Shown: positions 32,580 through 41,893, numbered from the stretch's first letter. The stretch: DNA of 64,000 nt from DASZUK01 sp963844575 (GCA_963844575.1 CAWJOU010000005.1:3038001-3102000), one strand, 5' to 3'. Made by a program: numbers and translations. Notes: a model not told the origin generated them from the letters alone.

Positions 32580-33217
32580 CCCAACCCGACATCAGCGCCC
32601 GGGTGGCCATGGCGACCGCGCTGCGCGAGCTCGGCCACGCTCTCGTCAGCCACGACGTTCCGGACGCCGTCCTCGAGTCGCTCACCCCGTCCGTCGCGGC
32701 CGCGCTGGACTCGGTGTCGTCGTACCCGGCGCGGTCCCGGCCCGAGGACGGCATGCGTGAGGACGTCTTCGAGCGGACCGCGGCCGACGGGGAGGAGATC
32801 CACCACTTCGACGACTGCCCCGTCTCGGGCGCTGCCAACCCGTTCTCGATGACGATCGACGCCCGCCGTCAGGGCGACGAGGTCCTGGCCCGGGTGGTCC
32901 TCGGGCCGGCGTGGGAGGGGGCGCCGGGACGGTCGCACGGTGGAGGGGTGGCCGCGATGTTCGACGACGTCCTGGGGTTCCTCGGTACCGTCCACGTGGT
33001 CGGCACCTACGCGATCGACCTCGACGTCAAGTACCGGGCGCCGTTCCCGCTGAGCGAAGCGGTGTTGGTGCGGGCGTGGGTGGAGAGCCGGGACGACCGG
33101 CGCTTCGTCACGGTCGGCGAGGCGAAGCATCGCGGCCACCTGGTTGCCGAGGCCCGGTGCATCGGCGCCATCGTCCCGCCCGAGCGCATGGGCCGCCCCA
33201 CCTACCCCGGCGACTGA
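32573..33217 (+). CDS. Hotdog-fold acyl-CoA thioesterase (PaaI-like)
   Basis: 214 residues from GTG 32573; the start is uncertain because a better ribosome site lies before the short frame at 32547. The hotdog core is clear: RSHGGGVAAMFDDVLGFLG, then YAIDLDVKYRAPFPL and RFVTVGEAKH. These enzymes release CoA from acyl-CoA, often for aromatic or toxic CoA esters. The N-terminal 70 residues are helical and family-variable. A 17-bp duplication covers the stop codon. It is divergent from the thiolase-fold gene across a regulated promoter and convergent with the LLM gene. Confidence 0.82.
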   Translation: MVTQPDISARVAMATALRELGHALVSHDVPDAVLESLTPSVAAALDSVSSYPARSRPEDGMREDVFERTAADGEEIHHFDDCPVSGAANPFSMTIDARRQGDEVLARVVLGPAWEGAPGRSHGGGVAAMFDDVLGFLGTVHVVGTYAIDLDVKYRAPFPLSEAVLVRAWVESRDDRRFVTVGEAKHRGHLVAEARCIGAIVPPERMGRPTYPGD

Positions 33218-33236
33218 CGTACCCCGGCGACTGACG
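33203..33236. repeat. 17-bp perfect tandem duplication at a stop codon
   Basis: TACCCCGGCGACTGACG occurs twice in a row (33203-33219 and 33220-33236). The first copy holds the last codons and the TGA of the thioesterase, so the second copy repeats its C terminus after the stop. Confidence 0.9.
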
Positions 33237-33252
33237 GCAGGTCGTCGCCCGG

Positions 33253-34188
33253 TCAGGCGACGAAGGTCTGCTGGAGCTCGGCCAGCCGGTCGAGCGACCA
33301 CAGGTAGAACGACCGGTCGTGGACCGGCGCACCGAGGTTCAACCGATGGATGCCGAGGGTTCGGTACGTCTCGAGCGTCTCTCGGCTGGGCAGATTGGCC
33401 AAGAACGCCTCTCGGCCCCGCTTCCCCCCCATGGCCCCCGAGGTGTCGACCACGGTGATCTTCAGCTTGTCGGGGTCCCGACCGGCCGCTTCCACCTGGT
33501 GGCGGACGTGTTGGACGTCTTCGACCAGCTTGTCGTCGCCCATGAACACCCGGACCGGGATCCACCCGTCGGCCCATTCGGCGATGTCCCGGACGTTGCC
33601 CGGGGTCGGCGCGGCGCCGATCAGCACCGGCGGGTGCGGGGTCTGGACCGGCTTCGGATAGGACCAGCTCTCACTGAAGTGGACGAACTCGCCGTCGAAG
33701 CCGGCCGTCTCCTGCGTCCACAAGGCCTTCATGGCGGCGATCTTCTCCCGGAGCACCTGGCGTCGCTGGCTCTTCTCGAACCCGGCATTTTGCATCTCGA
33801 GCGGGTTCCAGCCGTAGCCGATGCCGAACTCGAAGCGACCCCCGCTGAGCACGTCGAGGGTGGCGATCACCTTGGCCAGGATCAAGGGCCTGTGCTCGGC
33901 CGGCAGGGCGATGCAGGTCCCGATGCGGACGGTGCTCGTGCACAGGGCGGCCGCCGTCAAGGTGATGTAGGGATCGGGGAACCGCTTGTAGAAGTCGGGC
34001 AGGTAGCCGTCCTTGGTCACCGTCCCGGTGCCGTAGCGGCCTTGGGTGTAGCTGTGGACGGTGCCGACCGGGCAGTGCGTGTGCTCGCCCACCCAGAACG
34101 ACTCGAAGCCCCGCTCTTCGACGGCCGGCGCGGCCTCGGTCACGGTGATCGTCTGGTCGCTCAGCATGAGCGTGATCCCGATATTCAT
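33253..34188 (-). CDS. LLM-class flavin/F420-dependent oxidoreductase
   Basis: 311 residues from ATG 34188, preceded by GGGGAGGG; two earlier start codons are less well placed. The luciferase-like fold is shown by FESFWVGEHTH, RIGTCIALPAEHRPLILAK, GRFEFGIGYGWNPLEM and HPPVLIGAAPTPGNV. Actinobacterial members of this TIGR03619-like group usually use reduced F420 or FMN and oxidise ring or alcohol carbons. Its promoter (TTGACA at 34259-34254) and a GTAA-N4-TTAC palindrome sit upstream. It closes the catabolic block. The substrate is unknown. Confidence 0.88.
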   Translation of the reverse strand: MNIGITLMLSDQTITVTEAAPAVEERGFESFWVGEHTHCPVGTVHSYTQGRYGTGTVTKDGYLPDFYKRFPDPYITLTAAALCTSTVRIGTCIALPAEHRPLILAKVIATLDVLSGGRFEFGIGYGWNPLEMQNAGFEKSQRRQVLREKIAAMKALWTQETAGFDGEFVHFSESWSYPKPVQTPHPPVLIGAAPTPGNVRDIAEWADGWIPVRVFMGDDKLVEDVQHVRHQVEAAGRDPDKLKITVVDTSGAMGGKRGREAFLANLPSRETLETYRTLGIHRLNLGAPVHDRSFYLWSLDRLAELQQTFVA

Positions 34189-34220
34189 CGCCCTCCCCAT
34201 CAACGGACCCCCGCTATCTT

Positions 34221-34259
34221 GTAATTCTTTACCATTTCACCAGTCCTCGGGGCTGTCAA
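34221..34259 (-). promoter_or_regulatory. Promoter region of the LLM gene with palindrome
   Basis: Read leftward, TTGACA (34259-34254) is a good -35; the -10 is unclear. GTAATTCTTTAC (34221-34232) is a perfect inverted repeat of GTAA/TTAC with 4 bases between, in an unusually AT-rich stretch. Confidence 0.4.
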
Positions 34260-34318
34260 GGAGCGCGGTCGGTCGTTCGTGGCCGCCGATCACCGCCGAC
34301 CCGTCGCTACGATGCGGC

Positions 34319-35143
34319 GTGGGCATGCCGACGGACATCGGGGTCTTCGACACGCTGATCGGGCTACCGAGCCGCCATCGGCGGTCGTCGCCCGGGCACC
34401 CGGCCGGCTACCTCTTCCCGTCGCCGCCCGACGTCCGGCGCGACGACGACAGCGTGACCGCGCTGCTGGACGAGATGGACACGTACGGCATCGAGCACGG
34501 GCTCGTCCCCGTCTCGTTCGACGACGAGCTGTCGATCGCCGCCGTTCGCGACCACCCGGACCGGCTGCACGGCAGCCTGATGGTCGACCCGAACCTCGGG
34601 ATGGCCGCAGTCCGCGATCTGCGACGGGCGGTCGAGGACGTCGGCGTCGTCGCCGCCCAGTTCATGCCGGCCGGCGTCGAGCCGGCGGTGCCGATCAACG
34701 ACAAGCGGGCGTACCCGATCTACGCCGCGTGCATCGACCTCGACATCCCGATCTTCGTCCACGGCGGCGTGCCCGGGCCGCGGGTGCCGATGGACAGCCA
34801 GTACCCCGGCCTCGTCGACGAGGTCTGCTGGTTCTTCCCCGAGCTCCGCTTCGTCTTCCGCCACGGCTGCGAGCCGTGGGAGGAGCTGACCGTCAAGCTG
34901 CTCGTCAAGTGGGAGAACCTCTACTACTCGACGACCGCGTTCGCCCCGCGCTACTACCCGAAGGCGATCATCGACTACGCCAACCACCGCGGCGCCGACA
35001 AGATCCTCTACGGCGGGTACTACCCGTACGGGCTCGAGCTGCAGCGGATCTTCGCCGAGCTGCCCGACGTCCCGCTGAAGGACGACGTCTGGCCGAAGTT
35101 CCTCCGGCACAACGCCCTCGCCGTCCTGAAGCTCCGCGGCTGA
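34319..35143 (+). CDS. Amidohydrolase-2 family hydrolase
   Basis: 274 residues from GTG 34319 (an ATG two codons later is possible). TACGAT lies five bases before GTG, so the transcript is probably leaderless. IFVHGGVPG and FVFRHGCEPWEEL carry probable metal-ligand His residues, and DKILYGGYYPYGLELQRI replaces the usual SDxP region, so the last metal ligand is altered. It is shorter than the three homologues in the catabolic block (378-414) and more divergent, and it lies outside that block. It precedes the mutase genes by 102 bases on the same strand; the relation is unclear. Confidence 0.75.
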   Translation: MGMPTDIGVFDTLIGLPSRHRRSSPGHPAGYLFPSPPDVRRDDDSVTALLDEMDTYGIEHGLVPVSFDDELSIAAVRDHPDRLHGSLMVDPNLGMAAVRDLRRAVEDVGVVAAQFMPAGVEPAVPINDKRAYPIYAACIDLDIPIFVHGGVPGPRVPMDSQYPGLVDEVCWFFPELRFVFRHGCEPWEELTVKLLVKWENLYYSTTAFAPRYYPKAIIDYANHRGADKILYGGYYPYGLELQRIFAELPDVPLKDDVWPKFLRHNALAVLKLRG

Positions 35144-35212
35144 CCGCCGTTCGCCGCATCCGCCGACGGGAGCCTCCCGCACCGACCCGTCCGCCGCCGA
35201 CCGAGCCCTGAT

Positions 35213-35239
35213 TGAATTACTTTGACGCCCAAGTAATAT
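35213..35239 (+). promoter_or_regulatory. Mutase promoter with overlapping palindrome
   Basis: TTGAAT (35213-35218) and TAATAT (35234-35239) are 15 bases apart. TAATAT ends six bases before the GTG start, so initiation is probably leaderless. ATTACTT-N8-AAGTAAT (35216-35237) is a perfect inverted repeat that covers most of the promoter, as an operator would. Confidence 0.6.
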
Positions 35240-35245
35240 GGGCCC

Positions 35246-36919
35246 GTGGGCGATCGTCGAGCGTGGGAGGCCGCGTACGAGCAGGCACCGCGGCGCGACG
35301 TCCCCTTCGAGACGATGTCCGGTGTGCCCCTCGACCCGGTCTACGGCCCGCCGGAGGCCGATTCGGATGGCACCGATCGGGCCAGCACTGATTGGGACAG
35401 CGTTGAGCTGCCCGGCCAGTACCCGTACACCCGCGGCCCGTACGCGTCGATGTACCGCTCCCGGCTGTGGACGATGCGCCAGTTCGCCGGCTTCGGCACC
35501 GCGGCGGACACCAACCGACGCTTCAAGGAGCTCCTGCGCTCCGGTGGCAACGGCCTGTCGACCGCGTTCGACATGCCGACGCTGCTCGGCCGCGACTCGG
35601 ACGATCCGCTCGCCAAGGGCGAGGTCGGGCGGGCCGGCGTCGCGGTCGACACGCAGGCCGACATGGAGCTGCTCTTCGACGGCATCGGTCTCGACACCGT
35701 CAGCACGTCGATGACGATCAACTCGGCCGCGCCCGTCGTCATGGCCATGTACCTCGGCGTCGCCGACCGGACCGGCGTCGACCGCCGAGCGCTGGCCGGG
35801 ACGATCCAGAACGACATCTTGAAGGAGTACCAAGCGCAGAAGGAGTACGTCTTCCCGCCGCGGCCGAGCGTGCGGCTCGTCACCGACCTCGTCCGGTTCG
35901 CCACCGCCGAGCTGCCGAAGTGGCACCCCGTCTCGATCTCCGGCTACCACATCCGCGAGGCCGGTTCGACCGCTGCCCAGGAGCTCGCGTTCACGCTCGC
36001 CAACGGTTTCGCCTACGTCGAGGCCGCCATCGCCGCCGGCCTCGACGTCGACGCGTTCGCCCCGCGGCTCAGCTTCTTCTTCAATGCCCACATCGACTTC
36101 TTCGAGGAGATCGCCAAGTACCGCGCCGCCCGCCGGATCTGGGCCCGCTGGCTGCGCGACCGCTACCGCGCCACCGACGGTCCGTCGACCCAGCTCCGCT
36201 TCCACACCCAGACCGCCGGCGTCTCGCTCACCGCCCAGCAGCCCGAGGTCAACCTCGCTCGCGTCGCCATCGAGGCGCTCGCCGGCGTCCTCGGCGGGAC
36301 CCAGAGCCTGCACACCGACGCCTACGACGAGGCGCTCGCCCTGCCGACCGAGCGGGCCGCCCGCCTGGCGCTGCGGACCCAGCAGGTCATCGCCGAGGAG
36401 ACCGGCGTCGTCCACGTCGCCGACCCGCTCGGCGGGTCGTGGTTCGTCGAGTCGCTGACCGACGAGCTCGAGCGCCAGGCCGAGGCCGTCTTCGACCACC
36501 TCGACGCCATCGGCGGCGGGTCGATGCTCGACGGCGTCCTGCGTGGCATCGACGACGGCTGGTTCTCCGCCGAGATCGCCGACGCCGCGTACCGCTTCCA
36601 GTCGAAGCTCGCCCGCGGTGACTGGGTCCACGTCGGCGTCAACGGGTACACCGAGAGCGACGGCCACGAGACGCCGACCCTCTACGTCGATCCCGCCGTC
36701 GAGGAGCAACAGCTCGTCCGGCTCGCCGAGGTCAAGCAGCGTCGGGACGACGACGCCGTCCACCGCGTCCTCGCCCGCATCCGGGCTGACGCGGCCGACC
36801 CCGCGGTCAACCTGATGCCCGCGTTCGTCGACGCGGCCGCCGGTTACGCCACCGTCGGCGAGGTCATGGGCGCGCTCGAGTCCGTCTTCGGCACCTGGAC
36901 CGAGCCGGCGTTCGTATGA
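35246..36919 (+). CDS. Coenzyme-B12-dependent acyl-CoA mutase, large subunit
   Basis: 557 residues. The substrate barrel of methylmalonyl-CoA-mutase-type enzymes is plain: YPYTRGPYASMYRSRLWTMR, FAGFGTAADTNRRFKELL, GLSTAFDMPTL, GTIQNDILKEY and SISGYHIREAGST. It lacks the C-terminal B12 domain, which is the separate gene at 36916. This split architecture is the isobutyryl-CoA or 2-hydroxyisobutyryl-CoA mutase type rather than the fused MCM. Tyr70 is at the position near the substrate carboxylate in MCM, so specificity is ambiguous. Overlap with the small subunit is ATGA. Confidence 0.88.
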   Translation: MGDRRAWEAAYEQAPRRDVPFETMSGVPLDPVYGPPEADSDGTDRASTDWDSVELPGQYPYTRGPYASMYRSRLWTMRQFAGFGTAADTNRRFKELLRSGGNGLSTAFDMPTLLGRDSDDPLAKGEVGRAGVAVDTQADMELLFDGIGLDTVSTSMTINSAAPVVMAMYLGVADRTGVDRRALAGTIQNDILKEYQAQKEYVFPPRPSVRLVTDLVRFATAELPKWHPVSISGYHIREAGSTAAQELAFTLANGFAYVEAAIAAGLDVDAFAPRLSFFFNAHIDFFEEIAKYRAARRIWARWLRDRYRATDGPSTQLRFHTQTAGVSLTAQQPEVNLARVAIEALAGVLGGTQSLHTDAYDEALALPTERAARLALRTQQVIAEETGVVHVADPLGGSWFVESLTDELERQAEAVFDHLDAIGGGSMLDGVLRGIDDGWFSAEIADAAYRFQSKLARGDWVHVGVNGYTESDGHETPTLYVDPAVEEQQLVRLAEVKQRRDDDAVHRVLARIRADAADPAVNLMPAFVDAAAGYATVGEVMGALESVFGTWTEPAFV

Positions 36920-37404
36920 CCGCGCCGGTAGCGACGGGAACCGTGGCGCGTGCATCGGCGGTGGTAGGAGCATCGGCGGTCGGCGCGACGGGGACGGTCG
37001 GTGGCGCCGCCGACCACCCGGTCCGCGTCCTGATGGGCAAGGTCGGGCTCGACGGCCACGACCGCGGCCTGCGAGTCGTCGCCCGGATCCTGCGGGACCA
37101 TGGGTTCGAGGTCGTCTTCGTCGGCCTCCGCCAGACGCCCGAGACGATCGTCGCCGCGGTCGTCCAGGAGGACGTCGACGTCGTCGGCGTCTCGATGCAC
37201 AACGGCGCCCACCTCACCCTCGCCCCCGCGGTCATCCGCGCCCTGCGCGACGCCGGGCTCGACACGCCGGTCGTCGTCGGCGGGATCGTCCCCGACGTCG
37301 ACGTGCCCCGCCTGTTGGACGAGGGGGTGGCCGCCGTCCTCGGACCCGGTGCCTCGAACGACGACGTCGTCGCCACCGTCCGGGCCGCCGCCGGTCGCGC
37401 CTAG
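36916..37404 (+). CDS. Cobalamin-binding small subunit of acyl-CoA mutase
   Basis: 162 residues; ATG overlaps the large subunit stop. The N-terminal 30 residues are Ala/Val/Gly-rich. The B12-binding fold begins at VRVLMGKVGLDGHDRGLRVV with the DxHxxG motif (Asp46, His48, Gly51), where His48 ligates cobalt. VVGVSMHNGAH and VVVGGIVPDVDV complete the loop. It works with the barrel subunit for carbon-skeleton rearrangement. It is convergent with the MarR gene. Cobalamin must be imported or made elsewhere in the genome; no such genes are in view. Confidence 0.93.
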   Translation: MTAPVATGTVARASAVVGASAVGATGTVGGAADHPVRVLMGKVGLDGHDRGLRVVARILRDHGFEVVFVGLRQTPETIVAAVVQEDVDVVGVSMHNGAHLTLAPAVIRALRDAGLDTPVVVGGIVPDVDVPRLLDEGVAAVLGPGASNDDVVATVRAAAGRA

Positions 37405-37949
37405 CCGGTCGACCGGCCGTCCGACCGGCCCTCGGGCGGGTCCTCGGTGAAGTCGCCGGTAGTCAACCGGAGATGGCGGACCACGGTCACCAGGTCGCCC
37501 AGCTCCGACTCCCCCAGTGCGGTGAGCCCGAACTCCGACCGGTGCACCGCCTCGGTAGCGTCCGCGGCCCGCCGTCGGCCCTCGTCGGTCAGCTCGGCCA
37601 GCGTCGTCCGCCCGTCCGTCGGATGCGGCACCCGACGGACGAGCCCTTGCGCTTCGAGACGGTTGACGATGTTCGTCACGCTCGCCTGGTGGAGCATGAG
37701 CCGTTGGCTCATCTTCCCGAGCGGCAGCGCGCCGCGCCGGCTGAACGAGAGGAGCATCAGCGCCTCGTAGCGAGCGAACGTCAGGTCGAACAGCCGGAGC
37801 GCCTCGTCGACCGCGGCCAGGACGATCTGTTGGGCCCGCATGATCGACGTCGCCGCGGCCATCGTGTCCCGGAACCGGTCATCCCAGCGGAGCCCCCACT
37901 GCCGTCGGGCTTCCTCGATGGGGTCGAAGCGAAGCGGCAACCCCGGCAC
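37401..37949 (-). CDS. MarR-family transcriptional regulator
   Basis: 182 residues from GTG 37949. TACGTT seven bases upstream suggests a leaderless start, and residues before GTG in a longer reading are low-complexity. The winged-helix region is FDLTFARYEALMLLSF, then LGKMSQRLMLHQASVTNIVNR (recognition helix) and RRVPHPTDGRTT (wing). It probably binds a small phenolic or CoA-ester-like ligand and represses a nearby operon, but no target is assured; the palindrome at 35216 in the mutase promoter is a candidate. It stops convergently with the mutase small subunit. Confidence 0.88.
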   Translation of the reverse strand: MPGLPLRFDPIEEARRQWGLRWDDRFRDTMAAATSIMRAQQIVLAAVDEALRLFDLTFARYEALMLLSFSRRGALPLGKMSQRLMLHQASVTNIVNRLEAQGLVRRVPHPTDGRTTLAELTDEGRRRAADATEAVHRSEFGLTALGESELGDLVTVVRHLRLTTGDFTEDPPEGRSDGRSTG

Positions 37950-37986
37950 GATCCCCAACGTACCCCGCGACGCCCCGGCCGAGCGG

Positions 37987-38763
37987 CTACCGGACGGCGC
38001 CGGCCTTGGCCGGCCGGACCGTTCCGGTCGAACGAGCCGGTCGGGCCGGGCGGAGCAGGTCACCGACGACGTCGCGCAGCATCGAGCCGAGCTCGTCGGT
38101 CGGGATGTCGCCGAGCATGTCGCCAGCCAGAACCAGGCTGGTCACCACCGCGCCGAGCGCCGACGACAACCGGACGCGGTCTCGAGCGGGCACCGACGGG
38201 TCGGCGAGCACCCGGCGGAACACCTCTTCGAGGTCCTCGTGGGCCTCGTCGTGGCCCTCCCGGTGCAGGTTCTCGAACGCCGCCTGGTTGCGCTGGTGCA
38301 TGACGAAGATCTTGCGGTTCGCCATCATCTCGTCGACGAGCTCCGACAGCAGTGCCTGCCACGACCCGACGTCCGCCGACTGGGCCCCGAGCCGTTCGAG
38401 CGCCACCCGGCCGAGCTCGTGGAGCCGCAAGTGCAACGACATCAAGATGTCGTCCTTGCTGGCGAAGTGGTAGTAGAGCGCGGCCTTCGAGAAGCCGAGC
38501 TGCTCCGCGATCTCCCGGAGCGACGTCTTGTCGAACCCCTTCTCGATGAACAGGTCGAGCGCGACGTCGAGGATGCGGTCCCGGGTGCTCTTCGCCGCGC
38601 TGTCGTCCGCGCCGTCGGGCGCATCGTCGGGCGCGCCGGTCCTGGTCCCAGTCGGCCCGATCGATCGGACCGTCGCCGACCGGCTGCTGCCAGACCGGCT
38701 GCTGCCAGACGGGCCGCCGGTGGACCGGCCGTCGGTGCCTTTCGACCCTGCTCGCGATGGCAT
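37987..38763 (-). CDS. TetR-family regulator of the adjacent ABC exporter
   Basis: 258 residues with a long, Ser/Gly/Thr-rich N-terminal tail of about 55. The TetR helix-turn-helix is RDRILDVALDLFIEKGF, then LREIAEQLGFSKAALYYHF (about 75-93). The C-terminal ligand domain is helical. TAACAT ends six bases before ATG, so the transcript is probably leaderless. The divergent promoter holds three palindromes, one covering its -10, so autoregulation and repression of the exporter are likely. A perfect 15-bp duplication in the tail encodes SGSSR twice. Confidence 0.9.
   Translation of the reverse strand: MPSRAGSKGTDGRSTGGPSGSSRSGSSRSATVRSIGPTGTRTGAPDDAPDGADDSAAKSTRDRILDVALDLFIEKGFDKTSLREIAEQLGFSKAALYYHFASKDDILMSLHLRLHELGRVALERLGAQSADVGSWQALLSELVDEMMANRKIFVMHQRNQAAFENLHREGHDEAHEDLEEVFRRVLADPSVPARDRVRLSSALGAVVTSLVLAGDMLGDIPTDELGSMLRDVVGDLLRPARPARSTGTVRPAKAGAVR
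38681..38710. repeat. 15-bp perfect tandem duplication in the TetR gene
   Basis: CGGCTGCTGCCAGAC occurs twice in a row, encoding a duplicated SGSSR in the disordered tail of the regulator. It keeps the frame. Confidence 0.9.
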
Positions 38764-38773
38764 GGCGCCATGT

Positions 38774-38842
38774 TACTTGACGGCCGGTAAGTATGGTGCT
38801 TACCATGCGGCAAGTAAATCCTTACTTGCCGATCGGTAGGTG
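38774..38842. promoter_or_regulatory. Three TetR-type operators in the exporter promoter
   Basis: Imperfect palindromes of the form TACTTGCCGn-nCGGTAAGTA occur at 38774-38793 (8 of 10 positions symmetric), 38797-38816 (6 of 10) and 38823-38842 (7 of 10), with centres 23 and 26 bases apart. They fill the region between the divergent TetR and ABC exporter starts. The last ends four bases before the exporter ATG. Confidence 0.6.
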
Positions 38843-38846
38843 GTCA

Positions 38847-39838
<992 letters not shown>

Positions 39839-39842
<4 letters not shown>

Positions 39843-40710
39843 CCGTCACCACTCTTGATGGCACCGCAACCCTGACCCCGACGGCTTCGCCGGCGCTCGA
39901 CCGCCGGAGCTGGCTGGGCGCCAAGTGGCACGACGTCGTCGTGCTGACGCGCCGCAACCTGGTGCACATCGCCCGGGAGCCGCTGCAGCTCTCCGACGTG
40001 ACGGTGCAGCCGGTCCTGTTCACGCTGCTGTTCATCTACGTGTTCGGCTCCGGGGTGCCTATCCAGGGCGGCAGCTACAAGGACTTCGCCATCGCCGGCC
40101 TGATGCTGCTGAACCTGACCACCTCGGCCATGGGCACCGCCGTCGGCCTCAGTACCGACCTGAACAGCGGGGCCATCGACCGGTTCCGCACCCTCCCGAT
40201 GTGGCGGTCGGCGGTGCTGGTCGGCCGGTCGATGGCCGACGTGCTGTCGGCCGCCCTCTGCGTCGTCATCGTCGCCCTGACCGGGTTCGCCATCGGCTGG
40301 CGGCCGGGCCCGGGGGTCGGCATCGGGGGGTGCTCGCCGGCCTCGCCGTCGCCCTCCTCTTCGCCTATGCCCTCTCCTGGGCCTGTGGGTGCCTCGGCAT
40401 CGTGTCCAAGGGGCCGGAGTCGGCCCAGGGCATCGGGCTGATCATCCTGTTCCCGCTGGCCATCGTCTCCAACGCCCTGGTGCCCACCACCCACATGCCG
40501 GGCTGGATGCAGGCCGTCACCGACTGGAACCCGGTCAGCGCGGTCACCGCGGCGGTTCGGACACTGTTCGGCAACCCCAACCCGTCGGCCCACATTTCGG
40601 CGTGGCCGATGCAGCACCCGATCGAGGCTGCGCTGGTGTGGTCGGTGGCCATCCTGGTCGTCTTCGCCCCGCTGGCCGCCTACCTGTACCGCCGCCGGAC
40701 CACCGGCTGA
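39839..40710 (+). pseudogene. DrrB-like ABC-2 permease, frameshifted
   Basis: The first frame (39839 to about 40330) gives VLTRRNLVHIAREPLQLSDV, LMLLNLTTSAMGTAVGLSTD and ALTGFAIGWRPGPGVGIGG, then stops making sense. The next frame continues GVLAGLAVALLFAYALSWAC, ISAWPMQHPIEAALVWSVA and ends YLYRRRTTG. One more G in the G6 run at 40325-40330 would restore a 290-residue six-helix permease. The total of 872 bases is one short of a multiple of three. A sequencing indel is the simplest reason. If real, the exporter is dead. Confidence 0.85.
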
Positions 40711-40717
40711 GATTCGC

Positions 40718-40753
40718 TCAGTTGGTCGTTCAGTTGGCTGCTCAGTTAGCTTC
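40718..40753. repeat. 12-bp imperfect tandem repeat, three copies, at a stop codon
   Basis: TCAGTTGGTCGT, TCAGTTGGCTGC and TCAGTTAGCTTC follow each other (40718-40753). The third contains the stop codon of the leftward flavoprotein gene. It lies between convergent genes. Confidence 0.75.
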
Positions 40754-41857
40754 GGCCGCCGTGGCCAGGCCGAACAGCTGGGCGAACGGCTCGATCATCA
40801 TGTCCCGGCCCTTCAGGTCGGCCACGGTCTCGGGCGGGACGATCCCGTCCTGTCCGGGAAACTGACCGCTGCCCCCGGTGGGGCCGATGGGGATGACGAT
40901 CCCGGCCGGCCCCATGGCCTCGTACACGGCCAGCTCGGTCCCTCCGCCCGCCAGGGTGGCGATGTTGTCCACCACCACCTGAGCCTCCCGCCGGGCGTAC
41001 CCGGCCATCTTGGCATCGGCCGTCGACAGGTCCCCGACGGCAAAGACGGTCGCCTGGCCGGCCACCTGCAGGGTGGGCCCGACCTCGACGAACCCGTCCT
41101 CGGTGCGGGCCGAGATCAGGGCAGCCCCGAGGTAGTCACTGTTGGGCACCACCCCGAAGCAGCGGAACCAGATGTCGGCGGTGACCGCCACCCCGTCGTC
41201 GGTGGACACCGTGAAGGTCCCCGGCTCCCCCGGCGCCGTCGGCGGCAGCGCCTGCAGCGGGCTGCCCAGGACCAGTTCGACTCCCCGCTCGACCAGCTGG
41301 CGACGGAGCTCGGTCTTCAGCTCGTCCTTGAAGCGGCCTCCCAGCAGCTGGCCGGCCGCGTCGAGCAGGGTGATGGACTTGTCCGGCCACGCGGCGTGGA
41401 TCTCGCCGGCCAACTCCACCCCCACCGGACCGGCCCCGACCAGCAGCACCCGGCCAGCGCCGGCCAGGGCCTGGTTGACCGCCCGAAACTGCCGGTGGGC
41501 CGCCTCGGTGTCCACCAGGTCGGTCTTCGCCGGGAACGGATAGGTCGACCCGGAAGCCAGCACGACGTAGTCGGCCTCGATCTCTTCCCCCGACGCCGTC
41601 ACCACCCGGCCGGGGTCCACCCGCACCGCCCGGTCCTGCACCACCCGACCCCAGGCCAGAAGGCCGCCGTACGGCATGAACACCTTCGACAGCCAGGACG
41701 GGTCGACCAGGGCCCGAAGGGCGGCGACGTTGTGGAGGAACGCCTCCTTCGGCTCGACGAGGACGACGTCCGCGACGTCGTCCAACCCCTTCGCCACCGT
41801 CACGCCGCCGTACCCACCACCGACCACCGCGACCTTCGCCATCCTGCTCTCGTCCAT
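40742..41857 (-). CDS. NAD(P)/FAD-dependent oxidoreductase (NDH-2/AIFM2-like)
   Basis: 371 residues from ATG 41857; an in-frame GTG lies one codon before it, and an ATG five codons later is possible. MAKVAVVGGGYGGVTVAKGL is the FAD-binding motif, RVLLVGAGPVGVELAGEI the NAD-binding one, and VFAVGDLSTADAKMAGYA the final FAD contact. Residues between these match AIF-M2/FSP1 and type II NADH dehydrogenases, which pass electrons to quinones. There is no obvious membrane helix. It is divergent from a MarR gene over an AT-rich region with a palindrome, so redox- or phenolic-dependent control is likely. Confidence 0.85.
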   Translation of the reverse strand: MDESRMAKVAVVGGGYGGVTVAKGLDDVADVVLVEPKEAFLHNVAALRALVDPSWLSKVFMPYGGLLAWGRVVQDRAVRVDPGRVVTASGEEIEADYVVLASGSTYPFPAKTDLVDTEAAHRQFRAVNQALAGAGRVLLVGAGPVGVELAGEIHAAWPDKSITLLDAAGQLLGGRFKDELKTELRRQLVERGVELVLGSPLQALPPTAPGEPGTFTVSTDDGVAVTADIWFRCFGVVPNSDYLGAALISARTEDGFVEVGPTLQVAGQATVFAVGDLSTADAKMAGYARREAQVVVDNIATLAGGGTELAVYEAMGPAGIVIPIGPTGGSGQFPGQDGIVPPETVADLKGRDMMIEPFAQLFGLATAAEAN

Positions 41858-41893
41858 CACCGCTCCGTTTCGTCCAACTATCGTCTTGTATCG

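Noticed and set aside
34364..36973. An 869-codon open frame on the - strand over the amidohydrolase and mutase genes
   Set aside because: It is an antisense shadow of high-GC genes, rich in Arg, Asp and Val, without any domain, and conflicts with the well-supported mutase.
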